Positions 42,560 to 51,542 of a stretch of 64,000 nucleotides of DNA are shown piece by piece; within the stretch, counting starts at the first letter, position 1; each line of letters starts with the position of its first letter. The DNA is from Persicobacter diffluens (GTDB taxonomy: Bacteria; Bacteroidota; Bacteroidia; Cytophagales; Cyclobacteriaceae). The notes under the pieces were generated by a model. That model was not told where the DNA came from and did not search any database. It saw only the letters and a program-made list of their open reading frames with translations. The translations under genes were made by a program, and so were the position numbers. Location: NCBI RefSeq assembly GCF_036244895.1, contig NZ_BQKE01000001.1, forward strand, positions 2,046,001-2,110,000, read 5' to 3'.

Positions 42560-45500
42560 TCAGTTGTTACTATAACGTTTGACTACACCCGGAGCATCGA
42601 ACTCAATAAACTTTGTATTACAATACTCTTCAGGCATTTTATTCTGCAATAATCTAAAGAACTTTTCATCATGAGTAGAAATTACAATTTGTTTATTATC
42701 ATGTTGCGTCAATGTTCGCAGAACGTCAATAAAGGAAAGTATATTTATGTCACTAAGATTTTGAATAGGATCATCCAAAAAAATAGTACTAATAACTTCG
42801 CTACCATATTCATATGCCTTCGCTAAAAAGATACTTAGAGATAATATATTGACCTGTCCAGCACTTAGGAATAAGTTTGGATTTATCTCATCCCCTCCTC
42901 CTTTAGCTGTAATAGCAAGCCTTGGACCTTTGTCTCCAATTTCAGCTCTAAAATCTATTTCACTTAGACTTGGATGAGGTTCTATTCGATTATATATTTC
43001 ATTAATAACCTTCTTGTTAAAGGTTGTTTCAATACCCCTTTGGATATGAGCAATACAACTATTACGCGCACCTTCGATTTTATCAAAGGCACCTTTGTAT
43101 TTGCCTATTTTTTTCTCAAGATCTTGTTGCTGTTTCTCAAGTAATTTCTTGTTTATCTGCTTATCTACTATCTCTGCTTTTGATGTGAGCAATACAATAT
43201 TATCATGAACTTCTTTTAGCGTATCACTTTTGTTCCTTTCTGCTGTAATCAATTTATTAAGTTGTTCCAAGGATTGAATCTCAGATGAGCTAATTAGTTT
43301 TATTTTTGATGTAAATGAATTAATAGATTCACTTAAGCTTTTGCGTTTGATTTCTTCTTCAACTAATTTTCCAGAAATCAACTCTTCAGGAACCTCACAC
43401 TTATGGTTAGTGATGTTCTCTGAGAGAATATTGATTTTTCCTTCATTCTCGGATAGTAAATCCTTTTGTTCTTCCTTTTCTTTTTCTTTTACATCAATAT
43501 ACTTGGACTTAAAATCAGATGATACAGCTTCTTCAGTATCAATGTTACATTCTTTTAGGTGTTTGGTAAACTCAAGAAAATTGTTGTTGTTTTGTAACGT
43601 AAAAATTTCAGCATGACTTTTACTAATCTCAATTTCATAATTAGAAACAACACTTTTTATTGACCTCACCAAAGATCTGTAACTGTTGATATTGTGTTTT
43701 ATGTGAGATTTGCTCTGCTCAGATCTCTTAACTTGATTTTGAATATACTGTGAATATTCCTCTGCTTTTATATTTTTAGGAATGGTTAGTCTAGAAATAG
43801 CGTTTGATTCTTTTTGTACAAGTTTCTCGATTTTACTTTCTGCTGTTTTTATCTCCAAAGCATAACCACTACGAAGCTTTGCCAAATCTTCGAGCTTTTT
43901 ATTTATACTTTCAAGTTGCTCATTCACTTTTTTAACTTGTTGGTGAATGGTATCAGTAAATGACACTTCAATATTGGTGATCTGTTCCAACAATTTACCC
44001 TTCGCTTCACTTAGTTTTCTAATCTCATCTTCAATTTTCGGAATGTTTAAAGCATCGATACGATCTTTTTCGATTGCATCTAGTAGTAATTGAAGCGTAC
44101 TGAATGGGGTATTACATAATGGACAAGTTGATTCATTAGTAGGTTTAGTGTTTGTTTGAACGGAAAAATCAGCACCCCATTTTTTTATACGATTTAAGTT
44201 TTCTTGTAGTGAACCTGATGCCTTTAATTCTTTGTCTTTAGAAACTAGTTGCTCATCAATCTCCTTTTTGTCGAGCAGTGACTGGACATATAACTCATAC
44301 TTAAGACTATAATCTTTATTCGCGTATTTATTGAAGTCACCCCATTTCTTGTTATTAATAATTTGAGTAAACAAGTCTCTCTCTTTTATAACTTCATTAC
44401 GCTTTACCTCTAGAGGGGTAATTTCTTCATCTACTTTTAATAATGTCTTTTTATTTAAATCTATATGATGATCATATTTTTTTTGTTCTACTTCTTGCTC
44501 CTCACGTCTTCTAATATAATCTTGATATTTGACTACAGTGCTAGTTTGTGTATCAATATCCTGTTCTAGTTCTTGGACACGCTTGTCCAATTTGGCAATT
44601 ACTGTATTTGCTTTTTGCTGATAGCTTCGTTTACGCTTAATTAACTCATCCTCCTTATTGATAACACCTAAAATCTTTTTGACTTTAGGTGCATAGTTAA
44701 ATAGCAACTGATATTTCTTGAGTAACCTGCTTAAGTCATTTACTGTCTTTCTCTGTTTTTCAGTCAATTCTTTAATTGCGGTTTTATCAGCGTATAACTT
44801 CTTTTTGTTATTCAAAGAATCAATTGTGTTTATACACTTACCAAGATCTTTAGTATCTTTTTGAAAGTCACCAAATGTTTTAAGCAATTCATTTGCAATC
44901 TCTATTTTCTTTTGGTGTTGTTCTGACTGCTTAGTAAACAAATTTGTTATCCGAATAAGATTCTCTTTGAACTCTTCCAATTCTTTAGAGGAAATATCTT
45001 TACTAAGGGATGTTAGTTTTAAATCAACTCCTTCTTTCTTTACTATTTTGCCAATAATATCGTTCATAGAAGTCAGGGTGGAGTCGTCAACCTTAATCAG
45101 TTTTATGTTTGTTACTATAGTATCTAAGTCACTTCCTAATTTGATTATCTCCTTTGATAGTGTCTTGTAAACATTATCTACTTGTTTGAACCTTTCTAGA
45201 TCATCCTTTACCTGATTTGCAAATTCATCAAGCTGGTCGAATTTTTCTTCTGCATTTGTGTGTCGCAGGAATGAGTCAATTTGGTCTTGCGAAAGAATAT
45301 TTAATGCAGGGAGTTGTATTAGTTTGAATCTATCAATATCACCTGTGTATTTTCCGTCTCGGTAGTCATACTTTGTTTGAGTGCCTTTTCTTGTGTATGG
45401 AGCAACAGTCTTCTGCACTTGCCCATTTTCAGTGATGATTTGTACCTCCCCTAATTTACCTCGTTTATAACTTTGTCTATTGGTAAGAATGATTTTATCC

Positions 45501-45742
45501 TTAATTTCTTCATTGTAGTCTAACTCTTTGACTTCTTCATTCTTTTTGGGGTTACCTATTCTATTAATCTTATCACTAAAACACCATTCTATAGCATCAT
45601 AAAAAGATGTTTTGCCATAACCATTAGGAGCATAAAGAACAACAAGGTTTGCTATCGATCCGTTATTTTCAAAGTTAAACTCTTGGGTATCCTCGTAAAT
45701 ACGAAAATCTGAAATGTTAATGCGTTTTATTTTATTCATCAC
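42560..45742 (-). CDS. SMC/Rad50-like ATPase of an ABC-3C/Lamassu-type system
   Basis: 1060 residues. The N-terminal ATPase half has Walker A LYAPNGYGKTS (about 38-45). Two long coiled coils flank a zinc-hook CPLC (about 538-541). The C-terminal half carries the signature LSAGQVNIL (about 957) and Walker B TIFLDDPIQNLS (about 984), plus a switch histidine in ISTHDEKF. It is the last gene of a four-gene overlapping operon (overlap 11 bp). In Lamassu/ABC-3C systems this subunit probably senses foreign DNA structures and triggers the effectors upstream. Confidence 0.9.
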   Translation of the reverse strand: MMNKIKRINISDFRIYEDTQEFNFENNGSIANLVVLYAPNGYGKTSFYDAIEWCFSDKINRIGNPKKNEEVKELDYNEEIKDKIILTNRQSYKRGKLGEVQIITENGQVQKTVAPYTRKGTQTKYDYRDGKYTGDIDRFKLIQLPALNILSQDQIDSFLRHTNAEEKFDQLDEFANQVKDDLERFKQVDNVYKTLSKEIIKLGSDLDTIVTNIKLIKVDDSTLTSMNDIIGKIVKKEGVDLKLTSLSKDISSKELEEFKENLIRITNLFTKQSEQHQKKIEIANELLKTFGDFQKDTKDLGKCINTIDSLNNKKKLYADKTAIKELTEKQRKTVNDLSRLLKKYQLLFNYAPKVKKILGVINKEDELIKRKRSYQQKANTVIAKLDKRVQELEQDIDTQTSTVVKYQDYIRRREEQEVEQKKYDHHIDLNKKTLLKVDEEITPLEVKRNEVIKERDLFTQIINNKKWGDFNKYANKDYSLKYELYVQSLLDKKEIDEQLVSKDKELKASGSLQENLNRIKKWGADFSVQTNTKPTNESTCPLCNTPFSTLQLLLDAIEKDRIDALNIPKIEDEIRKLSEAKGKLLEQITNIEVSFTDTIHQQVKKVNEQLESINKKLEDLAKLRSGYALEIKTAESKIEKLVQKESNAISRLTIPKNIKAEEYSQYIQNQVKRSEQSKSHIKHNINSYRSLVRSIKSVVSNYEIEISKSHAEIFTLQNNNNFLEFTKHLKECNIDTEEAVSSDFKSKYIDVKEKEKEEQKDLLSENEGKINILSENITNHKCEVPEELISGKLVEEEIKRKSLSESINSFTSKIKLISSSEIQSLEQLNKLITAERNKSDTLKEVHDNIVLLTSKAEIVDKQINKKLLEKQQQDLEKKIGKYKGAFDKIEGARNSCIAHIQRGIETTFNKKVINEIYNRIEPHPSLSEIDFRAEIGDKGPRLAITAKGGGDEINPNLFLSAGQVNILSLSIFLAKAYEYGSEVISTIFLDDPIQNLSDINILSFIDVLRTLTQHDNKQIVISTHDEKFFRLLQNKMPEEYCNTKFIEFDAPGVVKRYSNN

Positions 45743-46274
45743 AAATTCTTGTTACAAGGTTTGAAAGGTGTTCTTCATTTTCTAGGTTTGCAGACACAGC
45801 TAATTCAACTATTTTCAACTCGGATTCCGATATGCAATCCGATAGAAGAGGGAGCTCCTTAATTGTCGATTCAAACTTGAACTTAAATATCGCATCATAG
45901 ATTAAAGTACACATTTCTTCATCGCTAATATTATGTGCGACATTTTGGTCAATCATAATTTTACGTGTTGCAAATTTATCTTCCTCTAAATTTACTTTTT
46001 CATGCAATGGGATAGGCTGTTCGCAAAAATATATTTGGTATATATTCCAGCGTTCAACATCCAGTGAGAGTTGTGATTGAAAATATATAGCAATAAAATC
46101 TCTTAGGTCATCTTTTATTTTTTTTAACTCTGATGCATTTTTAATTAGAATCGAAAATATGTATATATCATACTTCTCTTCTTTCTTAATCCAGCATCTT
46201 AATTTTTGAGGACAATTCTCCGGATCATTTGATCTTAGTTCATCTATAATGTACTTTGCTCTATTTAATCGCAT
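45732..46274 (-). CDS. Small middle component (LmuC / ABC-3C MC type)
   Basis: 180 residues, mixed alpha/beta, without catalytic motif. It lies between the protease gene and the SMC ATPase gene, overlapping them by 14 and 11 bp. That position and size are typical of the linker subunit that connects effector and ATPase in ABC three-component systems and of LmuC in Lamassu. The family assignment is by context; the sequence alone is not distinctive. Confidence 0.65.
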   Translation of the reverse strand: MRLNRAKYIIDELRSNDPENCPQKLRCWIKKEEKYDIYIFSILIKNASELKKIKDDLRDFIAIYFQSQLSLDVERWNIYQIYFCEQPIPLHEKVNLEEDKFATRKIMIDQNVAHNISDEEMCTLIYDAIFKFKFESTIKELPLLSDCISESELKIVELAVSANLENEEHLSNLVTRICDE

Positions 46275-47568
46275 TTTGTATCAACTTTGATAGGTTTAAT
46301 ATTGCATCTTCTAAAGAAGAGCTACTTGCCACTTCTGTGGAAAGGTCTCGTAATGGAAGTACACCAATATGAATTCTATCAGGTATTCGAACACCCGCAT
46401 TTGTTGGATCTGCTACTTGTGTGATAATTTTATCCTTATCTGCTTGTGTAAACCGTTTTAGATCAAAATTTCTGTCTTGGGAATTAAATACAGAGATGGT
46501 GTTTGCATTTAGCTTGCTCGCATTTCTCAAACTTTTTTGTGCTACCTTAAAAAAGCAATCTGTTTCTACAAAGAAGAATGAGATAATAAATTTCATATCC
46601 ACTTTCTTACTCTTCTCCGATACTCCTGAAAACAAGTTACCTAATTCAATTCCATTTAATGTCAATTGTATGCTGTTAATATCACTAAAATCACCCCTCA
46701 ATATTTGAACATAAGTAAGTAATTCAAGCCATCCTTGCCAAAATGTATTTTCACAACAATCTTTATGGGACTTGATGTGAGATATAATTTCTTTGACTGA
46801 CTTACCTTTCTTTTCTGGGAAAAAGAGGTTAGCTTTTCTCTCACTTACAATCGTATTAGGATCAACCTCCCTTACAATTGTATCAGCTTCATAGTCACAG
46901 TCCGATTTTATATTCCCATCAAAGTGGTTGAATAAACCATTTCGATACTCTTCAAAAGAATTAAATGACGTAGCGTTTACCTCTATTTGATTCTTTCTAA
47001 GAAACGAAGCACATTTTTTAACACTTACTGCTTGTAAAACTCTTTCATCTTGATGACGAAAAATAGCAATAACCTCACCACTACTACTTATAACAGGGGA
47101 GCCTGAAAGTCCAGCATGTTCTGTTTTAATTTCAGTCGATGAGTTCAAATCAATATCACAAATCGTATCTGTTTTTATTTTCGTAACCTGTTGAATAACT
47201 CCATTGAGTGTTTCGCCTGTAGAAGTATTACCTTTTGGAAATCCAAATAATTTCCATTTTTCTTGCTCCTTTATATCTGATGAAACTAAGCTTAAAGATG
47301 GGTTCTCTTCATCATTGTTCGTTTTGTTCCTAAGTAAAGCTATATCACATTCAGGGCAAGAATCACCAATTTCAAATTCAATAGGTGATTGCGAACCGTA
47401 TGATTTAACTTTAATATTTGAAATAGATGGCTCTTCTTTTTGATTTAGCATGTTATGATAACATGTCAATATTAAGCCATCTCCTATAAAAAAACCAGTT
47501 CCATTGTTTTTAGAAAAATCATCAAACACAGTTTCTATGTGACAGATTGCATCTTTATAACTGCTCAT
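46261..47568 (-). CDS. Trypsin-like serine protease effector with an ABC-3C-type C-terminus
   Basis: 435 residues. The N-terminal about 190 form a chymotrypsin-fold protease with an intact triad: His38 in LTCYHNM, Asp75 in ECDIALL and Ser155 in GLSGSPV. There is no signal peptide, so it acts in the cytoplasm. The C-terminal half (WQGWLELLTYVQIL, DMKFIISFFFVE, IPDRIHIGVLPL) would be the module that docks to the middle component. Start and stop overlap both neighbouring genes. Infection-triggered proteolysis is the inferred output. Confidence 0.85.
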   Translation of the reverse strand: MSSYKDAICHIETVFDDFSKNNGTGFFIGDGLILTCYHNMLNQKEEPSISNIKVKSYGSQSPIEFEIGDSCPECDIALLRNKTNNDEENPSLSLVSSDIKEQEKWKLFGFPKGNTSTGETLNGVIQQVTKIKTDTICDIDLNSSTEIKTEHAGLSGSPVISSSGEVIAIFRHQDERVLQAVSVKKCASFLRKNQIEVNATSFNSFEEYRNGLFNHFDGNIKSDCDYEADTIVREVDPNTIVSERKANLFFPEKKGKSVKEIISHIKSHKDCCENTFWQGWLELLTYVQILRGDFSDINSIQLTLNGIELGNLFSGVSEKSKKVDMKFIISFFFVETDCFFKVAQKSLRNASKLNANTISVFNSQDRNFDLKRFTQADKDKIITQVADPTNAGVRIPDRIHIGVLPLRDLSTEVASSSSLEDAILNLSKLIQNAIK

Positions 47569-48791
47569 AGTGTAACAGAATTGGCTTCACAAATTTCATA
47601 ATGAAAGAATTTTTGAAGCTTGGTGTCTTTAAACTCTTTGAGATGATGAATATTTTTATAGTTAAATATCAGACTTCGTTTAGATATTACTGTCGGCAAC
47701 TTTCTATTAATTATACTTGCGATGGTTTCTACATCTGGATGTCCATGACTTTTCGAATTCGTTGAGAATATGAATCTCTCACTATCAATTGTATCAAGCA
47801 GCTCTGGACTACAATTATTATAGCTGCCATGGTGCGATACTTTAATAGCATCAAAATAAAGCTGCTCTCCTTTTTCCTGTTTATATATCTGCTTAAGACT
47901 TTTCACTATATCTTCTGAGAATGCATCACCAAGAAATAATAATTGTTCATTCTTTGTTTTTAGCACAAATGAAATCGAACTACCATTGGGTAAAGCACTA
48001 TCAGGAGAGTATGTGTTGCCCTTTGAAAAATATTCAATGGATTCTTTCGATATTACCTTCTTTGAAGCTGCCTTTTGTCCGACTAAGTCGGCTGTGCTTT
48101 TCCCTACGGTTTTACAATATAACTCAAAAGCATCATCAAGAATATCTTCATCAGTTGGTATTATATCCTTCGTCTTTAAGAAATCTATGAATTCCTTTTC
48201 AAGGTCTTCAAGGCGCTTATTTGAGGGCGTAAGCAATTGTATTGATATATCGCTTGATATTTGTACGGTAGGTAACTCTTCTGCACTTACTGCTCTATTA
48301 GAGAAGTCTGTATTCCAATTATAACCAAGTGCTAGCAATTCTTTACCTAACAAGCTCGCCTGCCTTGCACTCTTTTCACCTACAAAATCAATTTCATTTA
48401 CTAGCTTATCTTTCTTGTCAAGTTCTTTAACTAAGTTTTCGGCCGAGTTTTTACTCCCATTAGATCGCTTTGAAAATTGTAAATGCCGGAATGTGTTTAA
48501 CCAAACTTGATTGATAGGAAATAGCTTTGGATTGTTGGCTTCTCCATTTTCTTTTATCAATGATAATCCACCCTGAATATGATCTGCATCATAATGTGTG
48601 ATAATGAATCGATGAAGTTGTTTTGAGTAGCTATTCTTAATGGTTTTCAGTAGCTCATCCTTAATTGTGGCTCGATAAGAATATCCACAATCAATTAAAA
48701 TATTTATTTCGTGTTCTGTATTTGGTTCAACTTGAACTAGTAGACAATCTCCACTGCCTGCTTTAAAAACATGTATCTTGGTTTGATCCAT
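47565..48791 (-). CDS. Metallo-beta-lactamase-fold hydrolase effector
   Basis: 408 residues. The MBL motif HYDADH is at residues 66-71 (HxDADH zinc ligands), with a further aspartate in LLFLGDAF and the HHG motif in KVSHHGS, followed by a conserved HGH near the C-terminus. The arrangement is that of the ComEC/Rec2-like MBL group, which act on nucleic acids or related phosphodiesters. It is the first gene of the operon and overlaps the protease gene by 4 bp (ATGA-type). With it the operon matches the 'hydrolase-protease' subtype of Lamassu. Confidence 0.85.
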   Translation of the reverse strand: MDQTKIHVFKAGSGDCLLVQVEPNTEHEINILIDCGYSYRATIKDELLKTIKNSYSKQLHRFIITHYDADHIQGGLSLIKENGEANNPKLFPINQVWLNTFRHLQFSKRSNGSKNSAENLVKELDKKDKLVNEIDFVGEKSARQASLLGKELLALGYNWNTDFSNRAVSAEELPTVQISSDISIQLLTPSNKRLEDLEKEFIDFLKTKDIIPTDEDILDDAFELYCKTVGKSTADLVGQKAASKKVISKESIEYFSKGNTYSPDSALPNGSSISFVLKTKNEQLLFLGDAFSEDIVKSLKQIYKQEKGEQLYFDAIKVSHHGSYNNCSPELLDTIDSERFIFSTNSKSHGHPDVETIASIINRKLPTVISKRSLIFNYKNIHHLKEFKDTKLQKFFHYEICEANSVTL

Positions 48792-49121
48792 TATAATTAT
48801 ATATTTTCTTAACGCCGTAAATTTTTGCTAAATACAGATTACTGAATAAAAGTTACAGAGTGTGTCGTGTCTAACAAAACAACCATGTTAAACGTAGTTA
48901 CTAAGTAATTACTATACATACCTGTTCTAATGCACTACATTTCATGCCAAATAAAAATACTAATATCACTGTCAAATATCCAAATGTTTATATTTGATCA
49001 ATCTCATCAAAGCTAAATATCTACTAAAAAACTATCCAAGGCTATTAGGTGGGCTTATAGTGCATTTTGGGGAAGAGATTTGACTCGTATTTCCATGAGC
49101 AACCCGCAATTTCTCAAATAA

Positions 49122-49292
49122 TCATTCCATTTCATGACTATATTTGTCTACAAGTCCTTTTGTTGCCCTCAATCCCCCATCAATGGTAATGCCTTTAGGC
49201 ACTACTTTGAATGGGGCCAAGAAACCGTTTTCAATAGCAGGGGTAATAAATTTGGTTCGGATATCAGCCTCCGTTAGCTTTTTCTTATCCAT
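49122..49292 (-). pseudogene. hsdR relic with a large internal deletion
   Basis: A 56-codon frame beginning MDKKKLTEADIRTKFITPAI, the standard start of type I restriction subunit R, runs straight into ENGFLAPFKVV...GLVDKYSHEME, which resembles the later UvrB-like helicase segment (GFLAPYKV... and KVDKYG-EIE). Several hundred residues between them are missing, and the C-terminal part is absent. No hsdM or hsdS is present. The intervals 48792-49121 and 49293-49406 show no other gene. Confidence 0.7.
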
Positions 49293-49406
49293 AAGATCGA
49301 AATCACCAAACAGTAAAAATTTAAGCTAAATATAATTCATTCCAATTTTAAAAAAATTGACAAAAGTTAGGAATGTCCAAAATGGAGTAGAATTAGGAAG
49401 GATTTT

Positions 49407-50873
49407 TTACTTAAAGATTCCTTTCTCTTTGCAAACGGTAAGGAGGTGAAGGAAGAGTGGATAGTAATTAAAGGAGTCAAGCTGTGATAGGTCCTTAGAC
49501 AGCACCTGCCCTTCAACCACTATCTCCTTAACCGATAGTGTTTTAACCCAATGACTACGACCAGCTATCGGCATAATTTCAAATTTCACCTTATGCCCGA
49601 TTATTTCCAAGGTATTGTGTTCTACCTCCTCTCCTTTTAAATAGTAAAACGGCTGAATGACCGAACTTATCAAATATTGAGGTCTAATAGCCTCTGATGG
49701 AACAATTCGAAAAAAACCATCTTTGATTTTCTGAAAGAGTTGATCAAAAGACCCGCATACGAAAATCAAAAAATCTATTACCCCAAAAATTTCAAAATCT
49801 CCAAGCCTGTGAGAAAATTCTTTTGTTAAAGAAATTCTCTTGTCAATAAACTTATAATCAACAATTTTACATTTCAGCAACTGCCTAGGTGTAAGGTGCC
49901 CTTGGATAAAAAAAAGTGAAAGATAGTACTTCCCAGCGATTAAATCATCCTCATGAATTTTACCCATCAGGTTTGATCTTGTAAACAGCGAACCAATTGC
50001 AAACCTAAAGGCTTCCCCTATATGGTAATTATATGGCCTTGTCTCAAAAAACTTATTCATATAGCCATCAAAATCCACCCCTTCTCCATATCGATGTGCA
50101 TAGATTTTCTGCACATTTACCAGATCACAAACAACAACCACCTTATCAAATCCAAATTTATTTTCCTTACTTTGCGTGTCCGTATGAGCAGCCAAAACAT
50201 TTAATATTCTAAAAAGGTGATCCGGATCCATACGATCAAGATCATCCAAAATGAGAATGGTTTTCAGTTCTTTTTTCTGAAGTTGAGCGATTAGCCCGCG
50301 AATAATTTGAATAATAAAATCATCTTCATATATGCCCCCTATCTTCTGTCCAAATTCCTGCAGAAATTCAAAAGCTTCCTTTTCCGCATCAGTCTTCATT
50401 TCTTCATGAATTTGGTCATATTCAGCTTTTAAAGACATCAGCTCCTTCACAGCCTCTTTTACCGGCTTTCCCAACTTTGGAATCATTCCCACAAAGGGCA
50501 ATAAAAGGTCGGTGAAACGCTTTTGAACAAAAGCCGAAGCGGACAACCATTTACTCACGTCCTCTTTTTCAAAGGTGATTTGATCCTTAAACCTTGTTAA
50601 TAAGAGATATAAAATATCACATTTAATCAATTGAAAAACATCCTCATTTTCCTGGCATACATAGTTTACCGGAGATAGATGAAAAGCGGCATAATCTTCT
50701 TTATGATCCTCAAAGAATTTATTTAAAAAATAGGTTTTCCCAATCCCAAAAGGCCCGGAAAATAAAATACGACTATTCTGATTCAGGTGCTCTCTGAAAG
50801 TTTCTGAAGGGGCCTCAATGGGGATTTCAAATGACTCGGTTTTGGGTTCGGAAGTGGTGAGATTTTCTGACAT
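49407..50873 (-). CDS. Second KAP-family-like P-loop NTPase
   Basis: About 488 residues from the ATG at 50873 (MSENLTTSEPKTESFEI); the longer frame has no support. Walker A is FSGPFGIGKTYFL (about 40-47) and Walker B TILILDDLDRMDPDHLF (about 205-215), the KAP double-aspartate form. A KVVVVCDLVNVQKIYAHRYG segment and an Arg-finger-like TPRQLLK follow. The C-terminus is beta-rich. It is monocistronic and differs in length and C-terminus from the KAP protein at 29064. Membership in a defence system is inferred from the island. Confidence 0.78.
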   Translation of the reverse strand: MSENLTTSEPKTESFEIPIEAPSETFREHLNQNSRILFSGPFGIGKTYFLNKFFEDHKEDYAAFHLSPVNYVCQENEDVFQLIKCDILYLLLTRFKDQITFEKEDVSKWLSASAFVQKRFTDLLLPFVGMIPKLGKPVKEAVKELMSLKAEYDQIHEEMKTDAEKEAFEFLQEFGQKIGGIYEDDFIIQIIRGLIAQLQKKELKTILILDDLDRMDPDHLFRILNVLAAHTDTQSKENKFGFDKVVVVCDLVNVQKIYAHRYGEGVDFDGYMNKFFETRPYNYHIGEAFRFAIGSLFTRSNLMGKIHEDDLIAGKYYLSLFFIQGHLTPRQLLKCKIVDYKFIDKRISLTKEFSHRLGDFEIFGVIDFLIFVCGSFDQLFQKIKDGFFRIVPSEAIRPQYLISSVIQPFYYLKGEEVEHNTLEIIGHKVKFEIMPIAGRSHWVKTLSVKEIVVEGQVLSKDLSQLDSFNYYPLFLHLLTVCKEKGIFK

Positions 50874-51276
50874 TAGGATCCGTCGCTTGCTAAAAAAATA
50901 GATTCCCTCCCAAAGTAAGGCCAATATCCAAAAAAATCAATCTACCTGGATCTATTCTGCAGCTCTTACCTCTAACGAATAAAAACCACATCAAACCTCC
51001 AAGCTTCTCAACCCCCAGCTTATGCTAACATTTGGGGTCACTAAAGCAACGACAATCATTAAGATTGATGTTATTACATTTTTATTTTTACCCCAACCCC
51101 TTAATTTAGCTATCAGTTTTCATTCATTACCCTGTAACATGAGAGCATATTTAAATCGCTAACTCCATTAACCATATCAACATCATACTACAAAAAGGCA
51201 AAAGAAAAAATGCCTCGGAAAAGCAAGGTAATTTCTTATAAATCTTTTTGAGCCAACGACAAACTTATATTCAATA

Positions 51277-51390
51277 AGCTCGATGCAAATGACTTTGAAG
51301 TCTTTGGACGCGGCGGCTCTAGCTTACATCGAGCTCAGCCTTTTAAATAAGCATAATTCTGCTCAACAACTATATCTGCATTTAAAAGGC
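51277..51390. repeat. Two adjacent inverted repeats in an intergenic region
   Basis: AGCTCGATG (51277-51285) inverts CATCGAGCT (51327-51335). Immediately after, GCCTTTTAAAT (51338-51348) inverts ATTTAAAAGGC (51380-51390). The 50874-51542 gap is otherwise AT-rich with no gene. It may be a structured leader or a decayed element. Confidence 0.5.
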
Positions 51391-51542
51391 CAGACCTCCT
51401 TTCTAATGGTTTCTTAATCACTCTTAACCCATTAGTGATTAATTTGCATAACACCATAAACACTTTTACAGTATATTTTCTCTATCCGATGAAACACTAA
51501 TTCAAACTCAAAAGAAAAATCGGAAGCAAACAAAAATTGAAA

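Noticed and set aside
49144..49329. 61-codon plus-strand frame
   Set aside because: It lies antisense to the hsdR relic, which has a convincing family match.
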